From positions 25,274,922-25,334,921 of the forward strand of contig CM055102.1 in NCBI GenBank assembly GCA_029204225.1: 60,000 bases of DNA. Direction: 5' to 3'. The translations under genes and the position numbers were made by a program. This document shows positions 1 to 13,400 of the stretch, piece after piece. Each line of letters begins with the position of its first letter. Positions within the stretch are counted from its first letter, which is position 1. The notes beneath the pieces are model-generated. The model saw nothing but the letters and a program-made list of their open reading frames with translations, was not told the origin of the DNA and did not search any database. This stretch comes from Diphasiastrum complanatum (taxonomy: Eukaryota; Streptophyta; Lycopodiopsida; Lycopodiales; Lycopodiaceae).

Positions 1-1264
1 TTGCTCAGCCTGTGGTCCTTGGTTCAACACCCTCGTACACTTTTTTGAGCTTTAAAGATATGATCTCCTTCTGTATTGTTCACTTCATCATTTGTGCAGT
101 ACTACTTGGTTCTCTGGTACTGTGATAAGATTGCTTCAAATAAGCTGTAGTAGTTAGGATTGCCTGGAATTTTTTGGTTCTTCTATAGGAAGATTGCCGG
201 TCTTACTATGCAATTAGTTTGTCTCTGATACTGTGCATGATCAGGTAACTTGATCCGTTTAGTTATCGTAGGCTTCTTAGCAGTGCTTCGGTCCTGTTCT
301 CTGTGGTGACTGTTTCCCTTGCTCAAGTAAATCCTCGTAGCAAATCAGTCAATTATCATGAAGTTGTGAGAAAGTTATGGTCAATGATTATGTCCTTCTA
401 TAGTCAAAGGTCCTTTCAGCTGATGTCCACCATCGACTGACATGTGAGAAGTTGTGCACAAATGTTCATAGGTTCAGATTTCAGAAGTTTCGGAAGAATT
501 GTGGTGAGGGATGTCAGTTATTGCTCTTGAATTGTAGAAAATCTTAAGTTTAATAGTCCACATTTGCATCGCTGTGGTGTTTAAGATCAGGTAGCTAAAT
601 TGCTACGTGTCTACTCATTAATTTCAACTGGAATGATAGAAGATGGCAGCATGTGCATAACATCAAAAGTAAGAATGTACCTGTTTAGAAATTATGCTGT
701 AAATCAACCCCAGTGAATGCTAGGAATCAAACCCAGCGAATGTGTGCGCACATTTTTAAAGGTGTGGCGCACAGTCCAAGTAAGTGCAAAGCTTTCATTG
801 ATACTCCAAATTCTAGATATTTGAGACGTTAACATGATGATTGGTCTTGTTGGTTGGGTAAAGACAGATGTGAAGTAATGAACAAAAGCTATATTATGCA
901 ACCATTCTTGTGAGGATGTTTCTTGTGTTTGTAGAGTACTGAAGGTGGAGAGGTTCTTGTCTAGTGAGAACTCTGTGCTTAATGCTGTGAAACTTGCCTA
1001 GTGGATTGGTGCTCAATCTTTCTATTCAGCAAGGTTGCCATGCTTTGTAAACTTAGTGGCCTCTTTTATAGCTACAAGGAATCAAATTATAAGTGTTATG
1101 ATTCATACAGAAATTGTAGCCCCCTATGGTTGAAACTAACCAAATATGTAAAAGATACAGGTTCAGTATTAACATGTCTTCAAGGGATGTGCTCTTGCTC
1201 GTGCAATGCCATATTCTTTGTTTGTGACTTTTTTAGTAACTCGTCTTTTTTTGGGTATTCATAG
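1..1264. other. 5' intronic stretch, no exon recognised
   Basis: I see no recognisable coding segment. The exon that should precede the first visible importin exon (ending in a Tyr-Glu-like codon split 2+1) is not here, so this is the 3' part of an intron. Short open frames show no family motif. Confidence 0.5.
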
Positions 1265-1427
1265 GTTTAAGGACGAGGAGGAGAGACTTCCTGTGCATGT
1301 AATTATTGACACAACTTTTCCAGTGCTATATGAGATTTTCAAGTACCTTCTTGCCATTCCAAATCCTCCCATTGAGATCTCGGATTTGATCAAGCTCATC
1401 TGCAAGATCTTCTGGTCATCCTCTTAT
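1265..1427 (+). CDS. SAD2: SAD2-like exon a (first visible)
   Basis: It follows the acceptor TTCATAG and ends before the donor GTACGT. It starts with one base completing a split codon, then [12 protein letters not shown], and ends [13 protein letters not shown] in phase 0. It matches the region before the LICKIFWS motif of plant SAD2 proteins. Confidence 0.85.
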
Positions 1428-4400
1428 GTACGTTCTCTTTGTTGTAAAATGTGATGAGGATACTTGAAGGACTGTGAAAAAGAGATGGTGAAGGGTAAGA
1501 ATGAATAGCAAAGCACAGCAATGAGAGTCCTGAGAGGCTAGTTGCAGGTTGATGTATAGGCGAAAGCTATGAGATAGCAGTGGAAATTGTTATTTGGCAT
1601 AAGATTGTTACCAAATCTGGTCTTGCAGATGTATATTGATGAATTATGTTTATTTGTTGAGCTCTACTGTGACGCTCGTATGATTTTACAGATTGCTTTT
1701 GGAATCCTATTTTCTGCATCTTTAGGGATATTGATGTCATTTAGGTACTCAGATTTATCTATGTTATCAATTTTTTCTGAGTTCCAGCTTGAGATCCCCA
1801 AACTGCTCCACGATCCCAATGTTTTTATGGCATGGATGCTGTGTTTCCATAATCTTCTTGAAAGGCCTGTTCCTCTTGAAGGTCAGCCTACCGATGTAGA
1901 GCAACGCAAAATGTGGGGATGGTGGAAAGTAAAGAAGTGGACATTGCATATCATTAATCGACTGTACAACAGGTGCGTACATAAATTCTTGTTTAAAGTT
2001 ATAATAAACTATCCCAACTAGTTTATATTTCTTTGGATGGTATTTAGCGGATTTACATTTGTTATATGTTGTTCCAGATTTGGAGATCCAAAAGTGTCCA
2101 AGCCCGAAAATAAGGCTTTTGCTCAAATGTTTCAAAAACAATTTGCTGGAAAGTTCTTGCAGTCCTACTTGACACTTCTGGGGATTATTCGAGAGGGTGG
2201 CTACCTACCTGATAGAGTCATCAACCTTGCTCTTCAGTATCTCATAACCAGGTACGAGCAATTTTTTGATATATGATCATGCATCGTGATACTACAAATG
2301 TAAATGTGATTGCAGAAAGTTAGATTTCAAAGTAGTTATGGATAGTTTGGTGGGTTTTGCCGTTTTTTGGCCTTCAGAGCATGACTTTTTCTTATGCCCA
2401 AAAAATAATTTGGTTCTGAAATTTGTTATAACTTTGACGAACTAGTAGAGACAGTGTTTGCTTTCTGGCCACTTTAATTATAACCTGTAAGTAATTAGTA
2501 TTTGTAGACTGGATCTCCATAAATATCTTTAACGATCATTTTTAAAATCATTTGTAAGGTCTAGCCTTTATGCATTTACATGTGTCTCTTTCCTTGGTCA
2601 TTCATACAAAACCTGAAGATCACTTTTTAATATTCTTCAACAACATATGCTCGCAAGTGAATTAAAAAAGTTAGAAAGAGAAGGAGGGTTATCTGTACAG
2701 TGTGTATGTATATAAAATATGCCTGTCCGGAGGTTAAAGTGGCCCAAACCTAGTATTTGAAATGATGGAGTTGCGTGTAAGGATTAGTCAAGTAAGAGAT
2801 GATGAAATATCCCTTGGATTTCAGCTTTCATGGAATATTTGAAAAGGTAATGCTCGACTCCACTTTTATCAACTTATAAGCTAAATGTTATTTCCTTTCC
2901 AGATGCACGTAGACTCTGAATTTTATGGTGTCCATGTTAGTACCATAATCTTTTTCAGACTTTGTGATCACTGATATTTGTAACCTGAGTAGTCTGGACT
3001 CTAGGAGCTTGGTGGTACCATCCGTGCGCTGTAGAAAATGCTCTCGCAGAAATAAGCTGCTAAAGAGTGTGATGATCGTGTTGAGGGAGGTTTACAGGAT
3101 AAAGACTCAAGAAGGACAAAAGGCATGAGAGACCCAAGCACATCAATTGAATTGAAAGCTCTGCCACCTTAAGTGTTCTGGTGATGAGGGTACATGCCAT
3201 GAGTATCTCTATCTACCTGCATCAGAATCCCTGAAGTGTCTCTGCCCTTTGATTGAAGGTAATCGACTTGAACGCTATCTTTGGAATATATCTCGAGACC
3301 TTTACAACAACGGAACTTCGTTGTTTGTGGAATTCTAATGTGGACGATGCATGACTACCCCGGTTTCAGCGAATGTTCAGGTATCTATATAATGAATCTA
3401 ATCCAATTTAGGATTTAACATTTGAGTATATTTAACTAAGCTTATGCTCAATTTGGTTTATGGACTATGCAGGTTTAACTGCATCGGGTTACAACGTATG
3501 TTATATTTGTAAACCACTTTTAGAGGGTCGACATAGCACAAATATGTTAGAAAAAGTGGTGTACAAAAATCATCGCAAATACTTGCCGCCTGATCATCCT
3601 TTTTGAAGGTTGAATAGGCGATTTTTTGGAGGGCGAGAAGATAATCCACTAATTACACCACCAACCCCATGCATGGGAGTAGTAGAATGGCATGGTGAAT
3701 GGCTTAAACATCACGACGTTAATTCTTCATGGAATGAATCCATTGATGGTATGAAACGGTTGTCTATTTTTAATAAATTATCCTATTGAAAGAATTTATT
3801 GATAAACCATCTATTGGATCCTATGCACATATTCAAAAAAAATCGGTGAATCCTTGTGGAACCACATCATTGGCATAAAAGACAACTCCACAACTCATAA
3901 AGATCTACAAGCGACCGATGTGAAAATACCCTATTGGATTAGATATACTAAGAATATCTACAACTAAATCGCATTGAATGTTATCTTCTATATTAATTAC
4001 AACCTCCTTGTAGCTGTAAATACATGTATAACATAGGCGGAGTGTCAACGCGAAGTCGTTGGGTCGGAATTCTGACCGACAGTATCAAAATTTACTATGG
4101 GTCGGATTTTATACAAAGGATTGAAAAATTTACACCGGGTCAAAACCTATGCTGAGGGTCAAATTTTTCGGGGTCGAAAAAATTAGGCCTGGTCTGATCT
4201 GATCCAGACGGTGAACACACCTGAATAATTTAGTAAAGGATCAAAAAAATCCAAACCGATTCTACCCGCCGACCCTGGGTCGGAAAAATCTCTATTCTGA
4301 ACAGCTTTTCAAGATGCTCGTTAATAAATGGTTTTGAGGTTGAGCATTGAAATCCAACACTCTCCCTTAATGTGGATTCTGAAATTTTTGATTTTCAGAT

Positions 4401-7400
4401 TTAACATGTTGAATCTCGTCGCATGGTGGTGGTTTGGGAATCAACATTGGTGGTTGATCAGGAAATCACATATTCTCTAGAATCTATACAAGTGAACTAG
4501 GAAAGGACCAAGAATTAGTTGAATTCAAGATCCCGTTGGCATAGGTGATTTTTGACATTAGAGAAAACCTAGCAGCCCCTACTACTAGCCATAGCTACAA
4601 ACATGTGTGGGGCCAGAGACAACAAGCTCATTTAGAGATATTCCTTGCAAGAACATGGACACCTGAAGCCTCAAGAAGTAGACCCATTTGAAGTTGTGAA
4701 CCTTGTAGACTGGACCTTCATTGCATACATGGACTGGGTTGACTAGTATATCAAAGATGGCACCTTATAGGAGCTTTTTTAAAATGGCATAAGCAGCTTT
4801 TTGATTTAATCATGGGGAAATTTCCCTTCTCAAACTTTTCCATGGTTTCTTGTCTCATAATGGATGGGTCTTGAGAGTTGAACCCAAGATATGTCAAGAA
4901 GGATTAGACTTGAATGGATCATATATCTGCGAGCTTATTGGCACCTGAAGCTTCAAGAAGTAGACCCATTTGAAGTTGTGAACCTTGTAGACTGGACCTT
5001 CATTGTACATGGACTGGGTTGACTAGTATATCAAAGATGGCACCTTATAGGAGCTTTTTTAAAATGTCATAAGCAGCTTCTTGATTTAATCATGGGGAAA
5101 TTTCCGTTTTCAAACTTTTCCATGGTTTCTTGTCTCATAATGGAGATGGGTCTTGAGAGTTGAACCCAAGATATGTCAAGAAGGATGAGACTTGAATGGA
5201 TCATGTATCTGCGAGCTTATCGGCGTAGACTTTTTAAGGATCATGACTTTGGTCTTTTATTGATTTAAGTTTAGGCCTTTGATCTCACTGAACTTCTAGA
5301 ACCATCAATATGAGCCCAAGATAAGAACCTGCACACGCACTAAGATTAATACGATATCATCTACATAAATGAGGATGGATATCGGTATACCTCGAAGACG
5401 ACATAGCTCTGCCTCGGCAGTACTAGTGGTAGAATTGTATATATCTATTTGTGAAATTAGAATATATCCAATTTCACAAATTTATGTAGAGAAGTCAATG
5501 ATGTCATAAGGTAAAGCTTAGAAACAACATACGAGCAACTCAAAAAGTCAAAAGATCTAAGTGAAAACAATAATTTAAAATTCAATAAACAAAAAATAAA
5601 AAATAAAAAATCTTAGCCAACAGCAAGCATAAGTTGCTAATTGGGTTTCGAAAGAATCCAGATCCTCTTGGGTAGACCCATTGTTGACTAAGAAGAAAGA
5701 AAAAATAGTAATAATGATAATAATTCAAATAAAATGAAATTTAAAATTTAAAATTTTAATTAAAAATGTAATATAAATAAATAAATAAAACAAGCGTTAC
5801 ATGTTCCCACTGGAGAATGGACTTCATTCAATAATGATTTTAAATAGAATTTCTTGCAAACAAATACAAAATTGTTTGAGCATTTATCTACATACGAAAT
5901 GTCAAAACGTCTATGAAAGTTACGAAGAAGAACATCTTCCTCATTGGAAAATGAAGTATGAGTATTAGAAGATGGGACAGATGAGATTTTTTTCAAACTC
6001 AAAGTTACATAATCTAGAACTTTAGCTTTCCATTCTGAAAACAAACCATGGACTCCGGAAGAGTCTTCAATATGGTAAATGAACTTATTAATACTCGTCG
6101 TTATAGATTTTAACAAGCAAGCATCTATTGAAAGAGGAGGACGAAATTTAGTGCCTTTAGAAAAGGACGAAATTTAGTGCCTTTAGAAATGGACTCTTTC
6201 ACAAATGATGACGGAAGGATTGATGTATCTACAGTAACAATATGACCTAAAGAAGGATCACAAAACTTCGAATAAAAGGAGTCATCACAAGAACAAGGGC
6301 TATTAATTAAGGATAGACAACCTTTTCTTTTCTGAAAGATTCCGACCAATATCAGCATAATTAAATGCTTTTTGTTTTATAGTTTTCACATATTTCCAAA
6401 CAACCACTGGATGATTCCAAATTTTCTTCACACAAGGAAGAAGAGCATTCATAACTTCATGCTTTCTAAGAGCTCAAACTAATTTTGTCAAGATTAGGCA
6501 AAGTAAAAATTGTGATGAGTAGTTCTTTACTAGAGGTAAAAAGTATAATTTTAACATTAACTTTGGAATTTATAAAGCGACTTAAAAGAGTTTTAAGTTG
6601 ATAAAAGTGAGAATGTGAAATACCAAGATTTTGAGAAGGCATATTATCTAAAGTATAGATTAACCGAAACAGGTTTTTAGGATTGTATCTATAAAACATA
6701 TCAAGGGAGAACTTACCCAAAGACATAACACGATCCAAATAAAGTAACCTCCTTATGTAATCTCTATAAGCAAACGTTCTAGAGACAACGTTATCACAGC
6801 TTGAATGTAGCAATTTGGAGGAGGGGGTACATGATGTGATATAGTTTCCAAACTTTTAGACCATTGCGGACGTAAGGTGTAATGTTTGTAGGTTTAGAGT
6901 GGGTTCTCCACAACATGGAAGTTTTTTTTGGCAAAGTTTCTACTCTTTCGTAACTTGGATTTACCCTCAAGATTATAACCTCTAGGAAAAAAGGACTGAA
7001 GAGGCCTCATACAAAAAAGTTCATGAAGCCACGCTACCTTGAAAAACTCTTTAGATTTAGAAAAGTTTCCAGCGATGTGCTCAATGGGAAAGACCTGAAA
7101 AGACTCAAAACCACATTTGGCTATAGCAGTATACAAAGGTTTTGACTCCTATGAACTCTTCTAGCTTCTCGAACAATGTAATGAAAATGTACAAAAGCAG
7201 ACCAAAAAGTTTGGCCATCATCTACCATACTAATACTTCGTATGTCATAAATGACATAAATTACTTGGGTGGTATGGATTGGGCTAAGAGGCATAGAAGT
7301 ATGGACATGTTTTTCTCTAAGATGTCTAAGGCGATTCAAATTTCTGATATGGTTATTCGTATAATGAGTAGTAACAAGCAAGGACCTAAAACTAAACCAT

Positions 7401-10400
7401 TTAATAGGGCGATTCAAATTTCTGATATGGTTATTCGTATAATGAGTAGTAACAAGCAAAGACCTAAAACTAGACCATTTAATAGGGCCTTCTCCAAAAT
7501 TATGAAGTTTATTCAAATTACATCTTGACAAAAAGTCTCCTCTATGATTTGTACCATTTCTAATTGTAAAACAAAGGCGTAAAGGGATGGAAGAGCAAAC
7601 CTCTGAAGAGTTGATAGAAGAAGAGCCTGAAACTAGGTGCTCTTGAAGGCTAGTGTTCCGAGGTCAAAATTAGTGTTGACCACATCCCTCGTTTGTTAAG
7701 GGCTGCTATAAAGCAGTGAGGTCCGCTAAAGTGACAGAAAAATATCTATTTGTGAAATTAGAATATATCCAATTTAACAAATATATATATAGAGAAGTCA
7801 ATGATGTCATAAGGTAAAACTTAGAAACAATATACGAGCAACTCAAAAAGTCAAAGGATCTAAGTCAAAACAATAAAATAAAATTCAATAAACAAAAAAT
7901 AAAAAATAAAAAATAAAAAATCCTAGCCAAACTGCATGGCTTATGCATAAAATTTATGAACCGTGTACGGTTCACCATGGTTCTGAGAACCGTACAGCTC
8001 ACTAAAATTTTTGGCCAGAACTGTGGTGAACCGTACAATTAATTCTATAAAAAGGCCAAAAAATCCAGAAATCTGTGTCTGTGTCTGTCCAAAATCTCTT
8101 ATGGACCAGGTCCAAATCTGTGTCTGTGTCTGTGTGGATCAGGTCCTATTTTGGACCAGAAATTCTATTATGGATCAGGTCCTATTTGTCTGTCCAAGTC
8201 TATTATGGATCAGGTCCAAATCTGTGTCTGTCCAAATCTGGTAATTAATTAATTAATTAATTATATAGAGGAACCGTACCACGGTTCATGAACCATGGTA
8301 CAGTTCACCCCACGGTTCCTAGGACCCACGGAGGGGAACTATCCAACACACCTCTCACTTGGGGAAAATTCTGATTGAAAGTTGATCAAAACGGGGGCAA
8401 ATTCAAGGTGAGCTAGCCATACTCACACGAGGAGACTGGCGAACTTTGGACCTAATAAGTTGACAAGTTTTTGTTGTGGTGTTCTGAGAACCGTGGGTTC
8501 TATGGGCTTATGTAAAGTTGCTAATTGGGTTTCGAAAGAATTCGGATTCTCTTGGGTAGACCTAGTGTTGACTAAGAAGCAAAAGACAATCACTAAGAAG
8601 AAAGACAAAATAATAATGATGATAATAATTCAAATAAAATGAAATTTTAAAATTTTAATTAAAAATGAAATATAAATAAATAAATAAAACAAGGACCAAA
8701 GATGTAGTCAAGTTACCAAGGCAAAGACAAAATACAAAATACTTGCTCTTGCGAACAACACAAGCTTCACGACAACTGTCTCTACGATGCGAATGTATGC
8801 TAAATATAAAAAGTCAACGAATGTTGAATTGAACTTTTCTGCAACCCTCCAATAGTAGACAATATGTCCTTTTGACATTGTCCCCATCAATTCTGTCACC
8901 CTGTTATAATCCATCATTGCTAATACAGTTTGTTGTGGGAGGTCAAGGTCCCTTGGTCTCTATATTAAAGCCATTCTAAGGCATTGAATCATATGCTCTT
9001 TTAAGTTCTCATCTCAACAAAATACTCCTCCTTATTTCTTTATCTGCTGAATGATGATGCATAGTATGAGTATCTGATCGGAGATAATGTATTGACATCA
9101 GAAGCATGCCTAAACTAGTGTATTGTCATCAGAAGCATGCCTAAACTAGTGCCTGCAGTTGCATGTCCCAGCTACTCTGATCAACTTGATCTCCATGAGT
9201 GTCTCATATAGATTGCCAAGGATATTACTCATAATGGTACTTTGATGGTTGTGGTTTCATGCAGTGCTCAACTTTTGTATAGGGTGAATAATGCTGGTAC
9301 ACTGTGATGATGGAAACCCTTTGTGGAGAATATAATAATATAGGTCAACGAAATGGAAGAGTATCTCAAGCATGCACAATAAGCTTAGTATATAAATGTC
9401 ATCATTGCCACATGAACATCTGGTTTTGAGTTTTCATAGCTAGTGAAGAATAAGAACTCGTGTAGGGTTCATGAAGGTGGAGGATGAACAATAGAAAGAA
9501 GCTTTTTTCAAAAATCTCCTTGGTACCCAAAGTGGTTCATATAGTGGATCTAGTACATGGATGTCTACGAGTGTCAAGTTAAGAGTGGCAGGTGCACTTT
9601 TGATGACGTGGAGTACGGATGGACATGTGGTGACTACAATTGAGGTGGCATGTAAGGATTAGCCAACCTTAAGTAGATGTAGGCTATCTTCCTTGAGAAT
9701 CAATGGATGGTAATTCTCAAGGAGGACCTTAATCTGACATCGTTTGATCCGTCTGCTATCATGTGAATGCAAAATAGATTCTTGAAGGGAAATGAAACTT
9801 TCAAGTCACAAGCCTTCCTTTGGCAAACTATCTCAAATGCTTTAAAAAGAAGAAATTCTCATTTTCAGATGGGCATAAATGACCAAGCTCTGTCTCTGAA
9901 ACATTTGAGTGGTAAATTTCTATGATTCAAACTAAGAATTCGGCAATAAAACAAAATTTTAGAATTCAAAAGTTAACAAAATCTGCCAATTGTTTTTTAA
10001 CATAATGGGAATATCAAAGGAAACGGCAGGTCCTATATGCATACTGATGAAAGTGAGCCTATAATTTTGGTATTTAGGACAGGCACGATTCCGTATTCGC
10101 AAAGAGCTGTCACTTTTGTTGGCACATAGATGTAAGTCTGGAAACATCGTACCTCAACACCATTACTTGGGAGGAATGGCTTTTCCAAAGTCTGATTACG
10201 GCTACTGGCCTCATGCGAGAGATAGGGCTTGAAACATGCTCTTGAAAATACATGTAAGATGGGTGATTGAACCCGAAGCTTGAAGTGTTGAGAATGCATG
10301 AAGTATCCTAACTCCCTCACTTGTGACCCCTCCTTTTTTAAAAATCCTCAAGTGCCAGTTTTGCTGTTAAAATCAGATGATAAGTGAACCATCATTCCGC

Positions 10401-13400
10401 TGCATCCACGTTCCAGAACGCTGTCTGGAACGCTATTTTAAATTCTTTTTTTGAAAATTAAAAAAAAAAAACCCTTTATACTTCCCTCCAATGCCATGGG
10501 CCATCCCTGTGCTTGAATTGTAGTGGGTTCTTTAAACCCGGCCGTGGAAATCTCATCGAGAATATATTCTGGAAGAAAAATCATTAAAATGAGCAGAAAG
10601 ACCATGGATACTGTTAGTTGTATATTTGAACTGTAGACTGAACATTAAAGTGAGGAGTCCATGCAACTCGTTTCCATAATTGTCAACAATCCATATTGGT
10701 TTGGTAAAAATGTCATTACAAATCAGTAGTACTTGGAAAACTGGTCTCCTCAAAAGTTCTGATGGGTTTTGGGATATTGCTTCCTTGCACTGTCATTTCT
10801 CGCTTCCTGCGGTATGTAATACCTCATCCTCTTTTGTTGCAGTGACAGCTGGATGTTCAACATAGAAATCCCTCGTGTTCAGGAAGCTTGTCAAACTATG
10901 TTGTCTACAGTTCTGCTTGATACTTCATTCTTATTGCTTGATTCCCATTTATCACCCCATCCACTTTCGACGCAATTCTCCATGTTCTCCTCTTCCACAG
11001 GACCCCACACAGCACCACTGCTTCGCCAGTACATTGATTAACATTGATCAGTACATATCATGATCAGTACACATTGAATCAGTGAATCAGCAATACCTAG
11101 GTATTATCAGGGATCTGTAGGCTACTACAGTACGTAATTTCAAAAAAAAAAATTACTATCAACTCCCCCATCAGAAGACCTGTTATTGGACACCCATATC
11201 AAAAAAAGAAAAGAAAATTCCAGGGTCACCTTCCGGGTCAAAATCTTGGAACGTGTTCCGGAACGTGTGAGGCATCTATGAAGTGAACATAAGCATACTG
11301 ATCAGAATATCTGCAATTCGACACCCATCTCTACAACTTGTTGCTAGTAGGTCTAGAAAATCTGTATCCAAGTGCGGCTGCAGCTTTGCTGTCAGAATTA
11401 TATCATAAGAGCACATGAGAATACTGATCAGAATATCTGCAATTCGACACCCATCTCCACAACTCAGTATAACCCCCAACTCATCAATATATAGTCTAGA
11501 AAATTCAAGGACATTCAATGTCCATCTCTGTGTCACCTTGACAGCACTCTGTATCTGCTAGAAAAGCCCAAGACTAAAACTTGACAACCTGAATTGAGCA
11601 ATCATGTTCCATTATATCTTCAATGCTAACACCATGTCCTTTGGCATAAATAGGTCATGTGATCTGTAAATAAGTTTTATCTACATGTGCTATCGTTAAA
11701 AACCTCTCTGAGAGTCAGGAAAGTGATAGTACCCTCTTTCTTCCCTATGCTGTGCCTCTCGGTTGTAGCTCACAAAATGAATACGTGATTTGATGTGATT
11801 TGACCCTACACCTCCCTGTCCAAGAGCTGAATGCTCACCTTTCTAAAGAGGGAGGACAAGCCCTTGGTTTTCAAACTTGTCCCTTTCGACATTTTCATTG
11901 TACAATCGCCACTTGATTCTGCACTCAACAAGTTTACTGCAATTTCTGACACACTAAGAGCCAGGAACTACAAACCATGTCATTCCAACCTTGAGGTGTT
12001 GCATTTCTGCAACTCTACTGACTCGGGTCTCTAGCGTTGTCCCATATAGCTTAGCCAAGATATGACTGATCATCATATGTTGGTGCTCCATGAGGTAACC
12101 AGGAAGCCCTGGAAAACAACTAAGTTGAAATAATCAGAGATCAGACAACATATTACAGTCTTGGTGGTATACAGTTAATCATACAATGAAGCTTGTGGGT
12201 AGAATTTCTTTGAGGCATTGGAGGTTCTTTCTTGTGTTGAGACTCGAACCACGTGGTTGTATGCCTGACACATGTTCACACAGTTAGAGAGCATCAAACA
12301 TAGTTGTGCATGTAAAGATGAAATTGGTGACACTTATTATCAAACCAGTCGTTTAGAGGTATTCATGGCCTCTATGTAAAAGGCATTGGAGCTATTCAGG
12401 CTAAACCTAAAATTGCAGCTTGCTTTACCAGATGGACTGGATCTAAAAATACAAAAATAGCTTTTTGGACTGAATTGACATATTGTCCATAAGCAAACTT
12501 GAATAAAATCCAAGCTGAATAAAGGTTCGTAATTTGTGGTCATCAAGCTGTACTTTGAACAACCTTGCAAAAGCTGCCTAAAGTTGCCATTCCCTGAGTG
12601 GCCAAAATGTGGAACCAGCTGAGCATAGTAATATTAAGTTCCATTGGTGGGATTTGAGGTCGTTGTTTATTTGGAAAAGATAGTGAGGCAGCAGTATGGA
12701 GGTTGAAGCTGAGGTATACACGTGAATCTCAAGCGCTGCAGACTCTGGGGGACAATATATTACAGACAACTAGATAGAGGACTAAAAAGGTGGAATTGGG
12801 GTGTGATAATATGTGTTAAGTGTGCTTCATGCTTGTACGTAGCTGGCTAAACTGAGCAGAGCAGGAGTGCGATAGCTTCAAGTTGGATTTAGCATACCCT
12901 CCAGCTCATCGTAGTCTATACCTAATGTAGTTATCTTAGCCATGTAAGCAGGATGACATTTAGCATGCAGCCCAGTGGTCATGTCATCTTCTGCCTACCT
13001 TCAGACTATGCTGCCCGGTGAGAAGCTCCCTGCAGCTGGCACAGCTTGTATACATTGTGTACTTAGTTCACCATATACACTATATAATATGCATGTAGAG
13101 AGCCATACAAGCAGGTGAACAGATCTGCTTCTGTATGAGTATGGTCTCAAGACTGGTTGATTTTAATAAAGCTTTGCTGCTATGCTTTTTTCTGGTCCCG
13201 AGTATAGTTTTTACCTTTTATTTACAACTGCTTTATGTAATAAAAGTTCCAAGTGGGCATGAGAAGTTTCCTACTTATTTTTGAAAGGTATAGCTTCCTT
13301 CAGAGGGAAATCATGATCTAACAGATCTTTAAATTATTGTAATGTTTAACTGTTTTGCAGCATATCTAAATCTCTTACCTATCAGCTATTAAAGCATCAA

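Larger units (their letters stand above)
7742..8693. repeat. Long direct repeat, copy 2, interrupted
   Basis: It matches 5441-5794 in two blocks, 7742-7930 and about 8515-8693. About 580 bp with no counterpart in copy 1 separates the blocks, so a later element inserted here. Confidence 0.8.

Noticed and set aside
7142-7528. 128-codon plus-strand frame
   Set aside because: It overlaps a longer minus-strand frame, and its apparent repeat comes from the 78-bp duplication. No family motif.
10411-11270. GTTCC/GGAAC palindrome clusters as ends of a DNA transposon
   Set aside because: The two clusters are only loosely similar as inverted repeats and no target duplication is visible.
12235-12295. 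tRNA-like B box (GGTTCGAGTC on the minus strand)
   Set aside because: No A box, no acceptor or T-stem pairing, no cloverleaf. Chance match.
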